From: Agriotes lineatus
Lineage: Eukaryota; Arthropoda; Insecta; Coleoptera; Elateridae
NCBI GenBank assembly: GCA_940337035.1
Contig: CALNHX010002310.1
Span: forward strand, 120,144-184,143
Length of the DNA stretch: 64,000 nt
Reading direction: 5' to 3'
Shown: positions 19,239-30,159 of the stretch, piece by piece
Position numbering within the stretch: the first letter of the stretch is position 1
Layout: each line of letters begins with the position of its first letter
The notes under the pieces: generated by a model
The model's input: the letters and a program-made list of their open reading frames with translations, nothing else
Databases searched by the model: none
What the model was told of the DNA's origin: nothing
Made by a program: the position numbers and the translations under genes

Positions 19239-20019
19239 TGTACAGGGTGTAAAAAAGTCTGGAATATAGCAAATATTTCAAAAACTACCGGATATGAATT
19301 TTCAAAATTGCCAGACTTATATAGGTAAAAACGGCGCATTTAGGAAGGACAAAACCGTTTTTGTAACTGTACAGGGTTAGTCAGAAACAATACCAACTTT
19401 TGTATTTAAATTGGACACCCTGTATATTACCGAGGAATCAAATAGTCCTTCAAAAGACAAATTCAACGATATAGGGTTTGACGGATTTATCTGTCAAAAT
19501 GACAGATGTGGGGTGACTTAAAGAATAAGGTTTACAACAATAGACCGGTTAATATTGAAGCTTTAAAGGATCGTATTAGAAATGAGATACGTCAAATTCG
19601 ATAGGATACTGTCTTTAAATTCTCGTAAGACGTTGTCAAAAGTATCCCATCGAATTTGACGTATCTCATTTCTAATATGATCCTTTAAAGGTTTAAAGCT
19701 TGAATATTAACCGGTCTATTGTTGTAAACCTTATTCTTTAAGTCACCCACATCTGTCATTTTGACAGATAAATCCGTCAAACCCTATATCGTTAAATTTG
19801 TCTTTTGAAGGACTATTGATTCCTCGGTAATATACAGGGTGTCCGATTTAAAATACAAAAGTTGGATTTTTTTGACTAACCCTGTACAGTTACAGAAACG
19901 GTTTTGTCCTTCCTAGATGCACGGTTTTTACCTATATAAGTCTGGCAATTTTGAAAAATTCATCTCCGGTAGTTTTTAAAATATTTGCTATATTCCAGAC
20001 ATTTTTAATACCCTGTATA
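19239..20019. repeat. 781-bp foldback element with iterated ACAGGGT motifs
   Basis: Arms of about 370 bp, GTACAGGGTGT... to ...ACCCTGTAT, are about 90% inverse copies. TACAGGGT/ACCCTGTA appears six times in alternating orientation (about 19241, 19370, 19418, 19829, 19889, 20011), so smaller foldbacks are nested in the large one. The loop near 19600-19640 is short. It has no ORF. Confidence 0.75.
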
Positions 20020-20079
20020 CTGATAATTGCAGTTTATGGGTCCACAGATAATTAAAAGCTGATGGTAAGGGACGATTGA

Positions 20080-21330
20080 AAATGAGCCGACAGAATCTTA
20101 GCGTAGAGGAAATAGAAAGGAAATAATTTTGATTTTTGATGTAAGACCTAAATGCACAAACAGGGAAAACACAACGAGATAAAGTGATAGGAACATTTGG
20201 TGAAGAGGTCGTAAATGAAAATGGATAAAGACTATTCGAAATCTGTCACACATTTGAGTTGTAGATATTCAATAGACACTTTCAGCATTGGGACTACCAC
20301 AAGCATACATATGCGCAAGCAATTCGTAAATTAGCATCTGTTATTGATTATGTTATTTTATTACCAAAACTTAAAATTAAAAGCCAACATGGTACAGCCA
20401 CGAGAGGTGCGGCACTGATCACATATTATTTAAAGTCAAAATATATTTAATACACAAAATGCTGAGAATGAAAGTCTAGAACAATTCCACAAAAGAAATA
20501 TAAACTAGACTTATTAATAGATTAGTCCATTCGAGACCTATGTAAAAGAAGGCTAGTTGTAAGACTTGGAGAAGGTATTAACGGAATTGCAGAAAACAGT
20601 TCTAGTCAAATGAAAAATACAATACAAGTAGCCGCCATGTAAGCGCTGGGAGTAGAGCAAAATATGAGGAAAATGAAATATTAGTAGAATACTGACATAG
20701 AAATCCTAATACAACGGAAAAAAATGGCCCAAGATTTGGAGGACAGAAAACAGTACGCTTGCGCAAGTAGTCAGGCAAAGAAAGGTATTGTTCGCGCAAA
20801 AGTAGAAACATTTTCAAATATCGAATACTGCTAGGTGGAGATACTAGTCAAGAAGCTTGAAAATACATAATATACGAGCTATAAACATGAAAGAAGTGTA
20901 AGAGAATTTTAAGAACACTTTAACTGAAGATCAAGTTGAGTATATGAAGCAAAACGCCTTAAAAGCAAATAAAACAATGAAAAAGAAATAATAACTAAAA
21001 TCTCAAGGAAATCGCTGTAGCACTGTAGACCCTGAAAAATAAACATTCCCAGGCCCAGGAAATATTCTGATCGAGGTAATTAAAAAGATCCCGACAGTCT
21101 TATAGAAGTGTTACTTCAAATATTTAAATATAGTGAAAAGATACCACAGCAGCGAAGAGATGGATCCAATTCACAAAAAAGAAAAAAGGCCGATTGCAGC
21201 AATTATAGGAGAATTAGCGTATTATCCACGATTAGAAGACTGCATGAAAAAATTATAACAGAAAAATGAAAATAATAATAGAAGTAGAAAAAGAGCGGAG
21301 TGGTTTTACAATGGGAATAAAGTGATTAAA
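20080..21330 (+). pseudogene. Decayed LINE with endonuclease and RT remnants
   Basis: Broken frames on the plus strand retain the endonuclease pattern GTFGEEVVNENG, then a YTW-like segment and IDYVI, then far downstream the RT motif region IHKKEKRP...NYRRISVLSTI...LHEKIITEK. The spacing matches RTE/CFDP2-type LINE proteins. Many stops and indels show that it is old. It runs 5' to 3' with no tail visible, and the part with the YADD box is missing. Confidence 0.5.
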
Positions 21331-21689
21331 AAACTTCCATTAGTCAATAATTTTAATAGCGGAAATAAGCTTTTTTCCTGTTAAATTTTTTGTAAAATCA
21401 AAAATTTTAAAATCCCTCTTGTAAACTTAATCCAGAGACATACTGTATGTATTGTATGTACAAATTTAAACGAATTGTATATTTATGAATTAACAAAAAC
21501 ACGGAGTTAATATCGTAAAAACTAAAAAAAAATAATGTCAAAATGTAGGCGCACTTTCGGAACAAGATTAAATGGTGCAAGCCCCTTATCGATCCTGTTG
21601 GGAGGTAGTGGTCTTTGTAATCTGTTAAACGGTGCTTTCAATGTGGTATGGCTGTTATTATATGCTGTTGTATACATGATCACGCCTGT

Positions 21690-22320
21690 GACACGTCAAA
21701 ATAGCCCCGTAAAAACAGCCCAGTCATAATAGCCCCGACAAAACGGCTCACACACAAAATAGCCCTGTCAAAACATCTTTAGCGAAAATCACAATAATAT
21801 TTGTAAACACAAGACATGACCAAAGTTACTTTGTTTATAGACACACTGTATATAACTAATACCGGCTGGTGACTTGGGCGACGCAGCGTGAGAATTTCAA
21901 TAATAAATTCTTAATATTAACACAGTTTCTTCTCTTATTATCTTAAAAAAATTTCCACTTTAGGGAACTGAAAATAAAAGAAGTAGATTTTCAGCTTTTA
22001 CAAAAATTATAGAAAAGAAATAGGCACTATTTACTATTTTATTATAGTAATATAATATTTTGTTTACAGATGCAATTATATAAAACACCTATGTTATAGA
22101 AAACTACATTTAGTGATAAAATAACAACATAAAAAGATCAGCATATTAAGGGTAATATTACCATAAAAAAATTGTACTACCATTTCTAATCTGCGATTAA
22201 GTTGGACAGCACAAAGCTATTTAGTTACGAAGCTATTTTGTCACGGAGCTATTTTATCCGGGCTATTCTAACGGGGCTGTTTTGACGACGCTATTTTGGG
22301 TGGGGCTGTTTTGTCGGCGC
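21690..22320. repeat. Non-autonomous element with iterated AAAATAGCCCC ends
   Basis: The left end has four to five units of the type CAAAATAGCCCCGT at about 20-bp spacing (21695-21775). The right end (22215-22310) has the inverse units GGGGCTGTTTTG and GCTATTTTG. The interior is AT-rich with no ORF. Subterminal tandem repeats of this kind resemble transposase-binding arrays. Confidence 0.6.
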
Positions 22321-22559
22321 ACCGATCGCGCCATATGTGCGACGACTTGGGCTAAACATAATTCGCAAAGGAGGTGGAAAGTAATAGTTGCGAAGCCTAG
22401 ACAGAGGAAATTAGTTTGAAATCGATTCGGCGATTTATCAATATCGTTAGCTGAGAGTGTGAATGAGACAGAGAGTGCCGATAATGTAGCATTTCAGATG
22501 TTATGGTGAAAAGGGATTGAAAATTGTATCCGCAACTTTTGATAATTAAAGAAAAAATG

Positions 22560-22636
22560 TTGCCCGGACCTTGATTCGAACTTGCGTCCTTCGGCTAGAG
22601 AATCCACGACAGTTAACAATACACCAATCTGACAGC
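22560..22636 (-). other. tRNA-like sequence (SINE head or tRNA relic)
   Basis: On the minus strand: TTGGTGTATTGTTAAC (A-box-like), an anticodon-arm-like region, CTCTAGCCGAAGGACGC, then AGTTCGAATC (B-box-like) and GGTCCGGGC. No matching 5' acceptor strand is evident. Most likely the head of a SINE or a tRNA relic. Confidence 0.35.
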
Positions 22637-23202
22637 GTAGTTAGATGACCACTATTACTGGTAACGGGAATACAAATCGACAAATACAAATATTATTTTA
22701 AAAAAATAGGCAAAGAAAAAAGCGACAAATCTCACCTAAAAGCTTTTCAGTTCTGTCCATTAATATGACACATAAAATGGAGCAAATATCTTTCTTATAG
22801 GTTATGTAGTTCTCGAGTTAGCGTGTTTACATCAATGACTTACGGGAAGATTGGCGAATAGGACGCGGAGGATAAGATAATGGATTGTGATATCTCGGTT
22901 TCCAATATGTCAAAAATTTCAGTTTTCCGCGTTCTTTAGGGTCATTATGGTGTACCAACAATATGCTTGTCCGCCATTAAATCCGCCAGTTGAGGGTACT
23001 CGCTTTTATGTTGAAATACGTCCTTGCAGTGTAATCTGTTACCTCCACAAACCTACGTGTCAGTTGCTTCTTTATTACATTTTGTTTATTTAGCATATTT
23101 GTAAATGTAGTTATTTTCTCCACAGAGTGCATGCTTTTAGTCTAAGAGCTGGTGACATTTTTTGGTGATCATTTAGTTAAGGCCTATTTTTTGAGAGAAT
23201 GT

Positions 23203-23650
23203 TGCTGGAGGCATGTATAACTGTCATCTGGAAGGATTCTCCTAGATAGCAGTATCGGAGGGAGGCAGGACACCCCCAATTTGCACTGTCAGTATATGTC
23301 AAATTCGAGGTGATCCGGTTAGGTTTTGTGTCAGTTGGTGTCAAAACTGACGGAAAACCTAACCTGCTAACTTCGAATTTGGCATAGACCTACAATGCCA
23401 CCAACCTATTATTCATACGTTTCAATTTCCACAGCCGCCCCTTATGGACTTTTTTAGTGTAATTTATGTCAAATTCGAGGTTAGCAGGTTAGTTTTCCGT
23501 CAGTTTTGACACAAACTGACACAAAATCTAACCGGCTCACCTCGAATTTGACATATACTGACAGTGCAAATTGGGGGTGTTCTACCTCCCTCCGATACCG
23601 CTATCTAGGAGAATCCTTACAGACTGATGACACTTATACATGCCTCCAGC
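23203..23650. repeat. 448-bp nested palindrome (hairpins within arms)
   Basis: The outer arms (GCTGGAGGCATGTATA...CCCCCAATTTGCACTG) are inverse copies. Each arm carries its own complete copy of the TGTCAAATTCGAGG palindrome (about 23295-23395 and 23465-23560). The whole can fold as one long hairpin or as two side hairpins. The middle (about 23400-23450) is unique. Confidence 0.75.
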
Positions 23651-23901
23651 AAAAACCTATTTTTTAACGTCGTTTATTGACATTTTAGTTACAATTATTT
23701 TAAAATTAGTAGCCTATGGTAAATTTTAATGTTGGTGGCACTGTAAGTCATTATGACAAGAGCCAAGGCGGTCTATATTGTTCCAGGCCATGACACTGGC
23801 TCTGTTGCCAGATTGTGTGCTAGGCCATTCCAAGACACACTAAGTTTTATTTATTAGAAATATATTTGCCATTAAAAACTATTTTGACAAGGCAGTTCAT
23901 A

Positions 23902-25164
23902 CGAGGGGACCGAGAAAAATTTTGCCTTTCTCAAAGATTAACTTGTTTTTTATTTTGAAACGTTTTGTACAATTTTAACCTTTTCTATATAGTCTCCTTG
24001 CAAATTCACACATATCTGCCACCGATGCTTCAACTTTAAAATCCCGTCTTTATAGAAGTCTGCATTTTGCTCCTCCAGCCACTGGGAAACTGCACTTTTC
24101 ACACTTTCATCATCTTTAAAATGCGTTCCACGTAAATGACCCTTTAAGTTCCTAAATAAATGGTAATCAGAGGGTGCCAAATCAGGTGAATATGGTGGAT
24201 GTGGCAAAATTTGGAAACCCAATTCGGCCGCTTTTGAAGTTGCTGCAACGCAAGTATGGGATGAGGCGTTGTCATGCTGCAGCAGGACACCGTGGCTAAG
24301 CATTCCCCTGCGTTTCAGTTTAATATTTTCCCTCAATTTACTTAAAAGAGACGTATAATAGTCTCCAGTAATTGTACGTCCTTTTTTAAAAAAAATTATG
24401 AGTATAACACCTCTTGAATCCCAAAAAACTGAAAGGATCATCTTCCCGGCCGATGGCTTGACTCGAAACTTTTTTGGGGGCGGCGAATTACTGTGCCGCC
24501 ACTGCATGCTGGATTGTTTTGTCTCAGGATCAAAGTGATGAACCCAGCTTTCGTCCATTGTAACGATTTTGTAAAAAAAATTTTAAAGTTGACGACAAAT
24601 GTCGACTCGATCCTGCTTTTGAAAAGGTGTCAGCATGCGTGGCACCCACCTGGCAGCTCGTACCTTATGCAGGTGTAACTGATCGTGTAAAATAGATCTT
24701 ACCGACCAATCGCTAATCTTTGTACTTCTTACTATCTCATCCACCATAATTCTTCTGTCCTCCATAACTAATTGTTCCACTTTTGCCACCATTTCTTCAT
24801 TTTGTGCAGTTGCAGGGCGCCCACTTCTTTCATCGTCTTCTAAGCTTATTCTTCCATGTTTAAATTCTATTGCCCAACGTCTAACTGTAGATTCTGAAGG
24901 TGCAGGCTCCCCATATACATTTCTTAAACGTTCCGAAATTTCCGTGAAGTGAATTTCCTCTTTTGTGAGAAATTTTATTACAGCGCGGTACTCGATTTTT
25001 TCCATTTTTGATTACCCTGTTATATTCTGTTTTATAAATCAGAAGTTAATAAACGAAACCTTATGAAATTTGCAGGCACCACTACCAAAACTTATGGCAA
25101 TCAAGAAATTTTGTTTTTTATCTATGGCCTAATGAGATCGGCAGAACTTTTCTCGGTCTCCTCA
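23902..25164 (-). mobile_element. mariner transposon, 1263 bp, with TIRs and TA target site
   Basis: TIRs CGAGGGGACCGAGAAAAATT (23902) and the inverse ...TTTTCTCGGTCTCCTCA (25164) flank the transposase gene. TA dinucleotides sit directly outside (23900-23901, 25165-25166), as mariner insertion requires. Length is typical for the family. Confidence 0.85.
23950..25005 (-). pseudogene. mariner transposase (DD34D), one nonsense codon
   Basis: Cut-and-paste transposase. The N-terminal part (140 residues) has two helix-turn-helix regions and ends near the RVDICRQL segment, preceded by a WVPRML version of the family's WVPH linker. The C-terminal part (202 residues) has the three catalytic aspartates in TMDESW, LLQHDNASSHT and YSPDLAPSDYH, the last two 34 residues apart as the DD34D type requires. 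Both parts are in one frame. They are separated only by a TAA at 24580-24582, where a few residues also seem deleted. The element could still be moved by a sister copy. Confidence 0.85.
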
Positions 25165-25759
25165 TATAAGTTCCAAAAATGCCTTTGAAATGTTACGTAC
25201 CAAGCTACAAGTCAATTTAAGCTTCATTGGTTACTCCATATGTTAGCGTGTTCAAGTTTCCATTTATTGGAACGGTGGCACAAAAATGGAGACGTTATGC
25301 ATTTAGAGAACTGACGGATTGGAAAGGCTAGTGTTGTGTGTGAAAACAATTTTAAAAGAGCAGATATAAAGGGTAATAAAATGAAGCAACTTGTTCTGAC
25401 TGCAATATCAGTAGCTTCAGGCAAGGTATTTTAAAGAAATTACTGTTTCAGATGAAGTCAAAATTAGTAACGATTTACTTGTAATGGAAAATTAGGCACC
25501 TACCTATTAGGAATTGTTTTTACATAAATCGAATATTACGGTGAAGTGACGCACTGCGATGTAAATAGCAGTGATTTTACAGATTTTTTCAATTGGAATG
25601 CATCACAATGACAGAGATAGTGCACTGACAGTTTGTTCATTTAGTGATCAAAAGTAGTAATTTTTGTTAAAGGTTGGCGCAGCCATGTTGCCAGATTGTG
25701 GTAGCCCATTCCAAAGGTCACTTTATAGGCCCAGTGTCCTGACGTGGAACAATATAGAC

Positions 25760-26060
25760 CGCCTTGCAAGAGCTCGCAATTATGTCAAATTCGAGGTTAG
25801 CAGGTTAGGTTTTGCGTCAGTTTGTGTCAAGACTGACGCAAAACCTAACCTGAAAACCGCGAATTTGACATAAATGTGAGCTCTTGTTGCTCAGTCATAA
25901 TGAAAACTCCCTAAGGGCATTTCTCCTCTCTAGGGAGTAATTCATTATTTCTCTCACGATTTTGGTATCGTAGAAACCGTGTTTTGCCCCCAGACGTAAA
26001 AATAGTAGATTATGCAATGAGGGAGAGAAATGCGTTATTTTGCTTCAGTGCAATTTCTGA
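25760..26060. repeat. Foldback repeat, copy A (copy B at 26147-26490)
   Basis: AAGAGCT..AATTATGTCAAATTCGAGG, the palindromic core, then TCATAATGAAAAC.CCCTAGGG, TCTAGGGAGTAAT and ATAGAAACCG-type sequence follow in the same order at 26240-26480. Copy B also has a 100-bp lead (TTGACATTTTAGTTACAATT...) that is directly repeated at 23675-23765. Confidence 0.6.
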
Positions 26061-26489
26061 CTCGCGAGCGAATAGCATTCTCTCCGAGTTGCATATACTA
26101 TTTTTTCACGTTGCAGGAAGATTTAAAACGAAAAACCCTTTTTTCTAAAACGTCATTATTGACATTTTAGTTACAATTATTTTAAAATTAGTAGCTTATG
26201 GTAAATTTTAAAGTTGGTGGCACTGTAAGTCATTATGACAAGAGCTTACAATTATGTCAAATTCGAGGTTAGCAGGTTAGGTTTTGCGTCAGTTTGTGTC
26301 AAAACTGACACAAAACCTAACCTGAAAATTTCGAATTTGACATAATTGTTGTGTCAGTCATAATGAAAACCCCCTAGGGAAATTTTTGTCTTATTTTGTC
26401 TCTAGGGAGTAATGTTTTACTTCTGTCACAATTTTGATGCTATAGAAACCGACTTTTACTCCCGGTCGTGGAAATAGTATATTACTTTA

Positions 26490-26688
26490 CAAGGGACGTA
26501 GGTAAGATTTACACTACCGAGGACCGTTTGAAAACAATTAGCTGGTAAAGACTGACATGGCTTTATGATAGAAAATCCACAAATAGGTTTAAGAAAGCCC
26601 GATGCAACAAGTGTAAACAGAGTAACAGCTTTCAATAAAACAAAAGTCAACGATATTTTCAAAATTTAGAAGAAATTCAAGATAAATA
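26490..26688 (+). pseudogene. pogo-like transposase, N-terminal part (split gene)
   Basis: With one stop and small errors the frame reads AGKD, GFMIENPQIGLRKPDATS, then VNRVTAFNKTKVNDIF. This is the CENP-B-type DNA-binding segment that precedes the DDE domain in pogo/Tigger/jerky proteins. The frame breaks off where the TIR element starts at 26690. The rest of the gene resumes at about 29040 with the catalytic region. The extent of the protein upstream is not resolved. Confidence 0.6.
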
Positions 26689-27057
26689 TAAACCGTTCAA
26701 TAGTTATTTGCCAGATAGGAGGCCATGTTAGGGTGATGAATTTCACCCTGTAAATATGCTGTCAGTCATTAACAAAAGTTAGGTTATGCTCATTTTATAT
26801 AAAATGATAATTTTATGTTAATGTACAAAACGTGGTTGCCAGATTTGGTTTTGGATTTTGTGCCACTTTTAGTATTGGTTAAGATAAATTTCATGAAAGA
26901 CAAATTGCTGATTCTGAATACGTTTCATACTTTGTTGAGTAGGCATAATGGTATAATGAAAGTCGTTTTTTTATTGTAATTATAAATTGTATACAAAAAT
27001 ATTTAAATATTACAATTTATGTATTTTTTCAGTATAAATAAAGCTTTTACAAGCCAC

Positions 27058-27660
27058 TTTAGGCCCATTGCATAACAATGTGTCTCCATTGTCCCTTATT
27101 GATGATTTTATTTCTCCAGTCTTCTATTCCTTTCCTTGCTATGTCTTCCATTACTGCCTCCTTCCACCTATTCGTTGGTCGCTTCTTCTTCTAGTTTCTT
27201 GCGCTCTGCCTTCCAATACTATCTTAGTAGCTCTTCCATCTGGCATTCTCCATATATGCCCAAACCATCTTAACCTTCGAGCTTTAATGAAGTCTACTAT
27301 ATTTGGCTCTCCATACTTCTTTTGTACCTCTTCGTTTGTAAGTCTTCTCCAACCATCATCCGTCCGAGTCCCTCCAAATATTTTTCTCCGCATTTTTCTC
27401 TCCCACCTACTTATCGTATCTTGGTCTGCCACATTCATCGTCCATGTTTCACATGCGTACGTAGCTGTGGGTCGAATTACAGTCTTATAAGTCGTAGTTT
27501 TGCATTTCGCGACATTTGTCTTAAGGACATTATACTATTTAACGCGCCCGGACATCTGGATGCTTTTATTAATCTTGATTTAATTCCTTGTGTGTAATTT
27601 AAGTTTTCAGAGATTAATGTTCCTAAGAAAGTAAACTCCTTAACTCGTTCTATTCTCAAA
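27058..27660 (-). pseudogene. RTE/CFDP2-type LINE, C-terminal fragment
   Basis: Two frames (27477-27659 and 27151-27438, then to about 27058) read as the region after the RT core of RTE-like LINEs: FTFLGTLIS, then a KLRL helix, the frequent RWFGHIWRM motif, and the terminal RWKEAVMEDIA...DWR...IVMQWA. The RT catalytic box is absent (5' truncated). It lies inside the TIR element, so it inserted after that element or was carried by it. Confidence 0.65.
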
Positions 27661-27748
27661 TCTTAATATTACGCCATTATTATTGATTTCTTTATTTTTC
27701 CATTAGGTACTTCTTTGTTAAAGCTGCTGAATATTGTCCAGTGGAAGT

Positions 27749-28586
27749 TGAAGAATGGATTTTTTTAAATATGGCCACAGAAGAAAATCACAGGGAGTTA
27801 AGTTACAAGACCTCGGGGGCCACACTGTAGACATGTTTTGACTAATAACTCTGTTTTTGTAAAACTCTTTAAGTAAATTTATGCCCCATCTTATTGAAAG
27901 TACGTAACCCGTTTGTAATTCATTGTCACGTAACTCTTAAAAAAACGGCGACAAAATTTCAGTATGATATGGTTGTGCATTTAGAAAACCTAAAATTTGA
28001 ACTATTAAAATAAAATTTAATCGTTTTACTGCACTCAATTACCTTAAAAAAATATAGGACCTATAACTCTTCTTTTACTAATTGCAGCCCAAACCCCGAT
28101 TTTTTGTGGGTGAAGCGGTTCTTCAACATAAAAATTGGGATTCTCAGCGCTCCACATCCTCATACTTTGTGAATTAATATAGCCAGATAAATAGAAGTAT
28201 GCCTCATCAGTAAAGAAAGTTTTCTCAAACGCATTATCGTTATTTCCTAAATTATTGATAAACCAGTTAGAAAATTCCAATCTAACCGGAGGATCGTTTG
28301 GCAGCAGTTTCTGATACACTTGCAACCGGTAAGAAAAATAATGCAAATTGCTTCTTAATATCCTATGAGATGTTGAATATGAAACATTTAATTGCTGTCC
28401 TAAATGGCGAACAGATACGTGTGGTTGTTCTTGCACAATTTGTCTCGCATGGTTAACTACTTCTTCAGTGCGTATGTTGCAAATAGTATGTATCATTTTT
28501 AGGTCGTGGGCTAAAAGGTTTAATTTCAAAATTGTTCCGCCCCATAATATTTCTAATAGTTCTTTCAGATATCTAAAACAGTACAA
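27749..28586 (-). pseudogene. Tc1/mariner (IS630-type) transposase relic
   Basis: A 180-residue frame (28044-28586) has a helix-turn-helix (VSVRHLGQQLNVSYSTSHRI) and the first catalytic region (FFTDEAYFYLSG, then HPQKIGVWAAIS). Past a gap and frame loss, the region 27749-27829 gives WPPRSCNLTPCDFLLWP with the third acidic position. The part carrying the second aspartate is missing. It is probably the transposase of the enclosing TIR element (26690-29028). Confidence 0.65.
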
Positions 28587-29039
28587 AGCCGAAAATTAAA
28601 GCAACAATTAAGTTTTATGCATAAATACTTGCATCCCAAAAGTCACTAAGCCGAGCAAAGATTTCAGTTTCACTGAGGTCGGGCCTGTCAGCTTTATAAT
28701 GCCTGTAAGCCTTTTTAATTTGTAGTTTTGTGTCACCTTTAATGACTTTTGGCATATTTACTTTAGTACTACAATTTGTTTGACAGATAGATATCCATGA
28801 CGGCGATGTCCATACATATTATGCCTAGTGGCAAACAAAGTATGAAAGGACTGGCACCATTGCATGTTTAACCTCAAAATGTCAAATTAGACACTTTCGT
28901 GAGCCTCCTGTACATAACAGCTGCTTCTGACAAAGTGTCAGAAAGAGTTTCTAGGGAGTTTTAGTTTTATTAAACATAAAAACAAAATTCCATGTCTACC
29001 TACTTGGCAAATAACTATTGAACGGTTTGTAGGTATCGT

Positions 29040-30150
29040 TTTTCTCTAGATTGTATGTGCAACGTTGACGAAACCGGCATTTCTACGGTTCCTAAAGAAA
29101 CAAGTGATACATTGGGACCCACTGGAATTAAACAATTCGGAATTATTTCGTCATGGAAACGTTGTAAAAATATCACAGTTACATGTGAAATGAGTGCTTC
29201 TGGTAATTTTATACCCTCAATGTTGGTTTTTCCCAGGCAGAGAATGCCATCATTACTGGCAAAAAATGGACCAAGTGAAGTAATGTATACTTCCACGAAA
29301 AGCGGTTGGAGCAAAAGTTGGATAGAGTACTTTCAAAAGTGAAATTATGTCTAGTCCAACACATCCAGTGCTACTTTTTAGAATAAAAGATCACACCATC
29401 CCAATTAGAAAATAAAATTACTCCATATTATGTCGCAGAAATATTTAATTCGGCTTATACGCAAGTGGCTAGCATAGGAAAAGGAGTTTCTGATTTTCTA
29501 GCTTGCGATTTCTACCCTTTGAATCCCAAAAAGTTCACTGAAGATGGCTTTGTCCCTGCCGATAATTTAAGTGATACATCTATAATTATACGCAACATAT
29601 TTTTTGCAAAATGTCCAACTCAACAAGAATGTGTACAAGCAAGTTGTCTTCTACAAAACCAAGTCTTCAATATTTTTCTAGAAAAATTTAACATACATGT
29701 ACTGCTATCATTTCACCCATCTCAGTGCCTTCTAAAAAAAGTAAAACTAAAGACGGAAACAAAAAACAACATTTGAAATACTAACCAGTACTCCTTTCAA
29801 AATAGTGCTAGAAATGAAAAAAAAATTAAAAGAAGGAAAAGATGAATCCACGAAAAGAAAGGCATCAACCACAAAAAAGAAAAGGAAAGCCGCAACGTTA
29901 AAACGCTAAACTACAAAAAGAAAATGAAAATCCCAAGAAAAGAGCAACTAAGAAGCTATAATTTGATGAGAGCGGTGGCGAAGAAAGATTAATTGGAGAA
30001 GATATTTGTGAGGATGTTGAGATGGCTGACCTGAATGATAACCGAAAATGATAAGTGGAGAGACAGGATGTAAAATGCACATCTTGTCGACATTGGTCGC
30101 ACAAAAAGTGCAAGTGCTAATAAATATTTTTGCGACTTTTGTCTACAGGC
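29040..30150 (+). pseudogene. pogo-like transposase, DDE and C-terminal part (split gene)
   Basis: The frame 29055-29342 carries the first DDE motif (CNVDETGISTV) and SGWSKSWIEYF. After a break, 29465-29776 carries FYPLNPKKFTEDGF. Further damaged frames give a basic tail and a cysteine-rich end, KCTSCRHWSHKKCK and CDFCLQA, stopping near 30150. This order matches the pogo/Tigger/jerky-type transposases with a C-terminal zinc-finger-like tail. It continues the gene whose 5' part is at 26490-26688; the TIR element lies between. Confidence 0.7.
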
Positions 30151-30159
30151 ATAGTTTTA

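Larger units (their letters stand above)
26690..29028 (-). mobile_element. 2.3-kb TIR element inserted in the pogo-like gene
   Basis: A 24-bp terminal inverted repeat, AAACCGTTCAATAGTTATTT (26690) and its perfect inverse ending at 29028, encloses a Tc1/mariner-type transposase relic (27749-28586) and a LINE fragment (27058-27660), both on the minus strand. It interrupts the pogo-like gene at one point. The target duplication is not clear. Confidence 0.7.
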
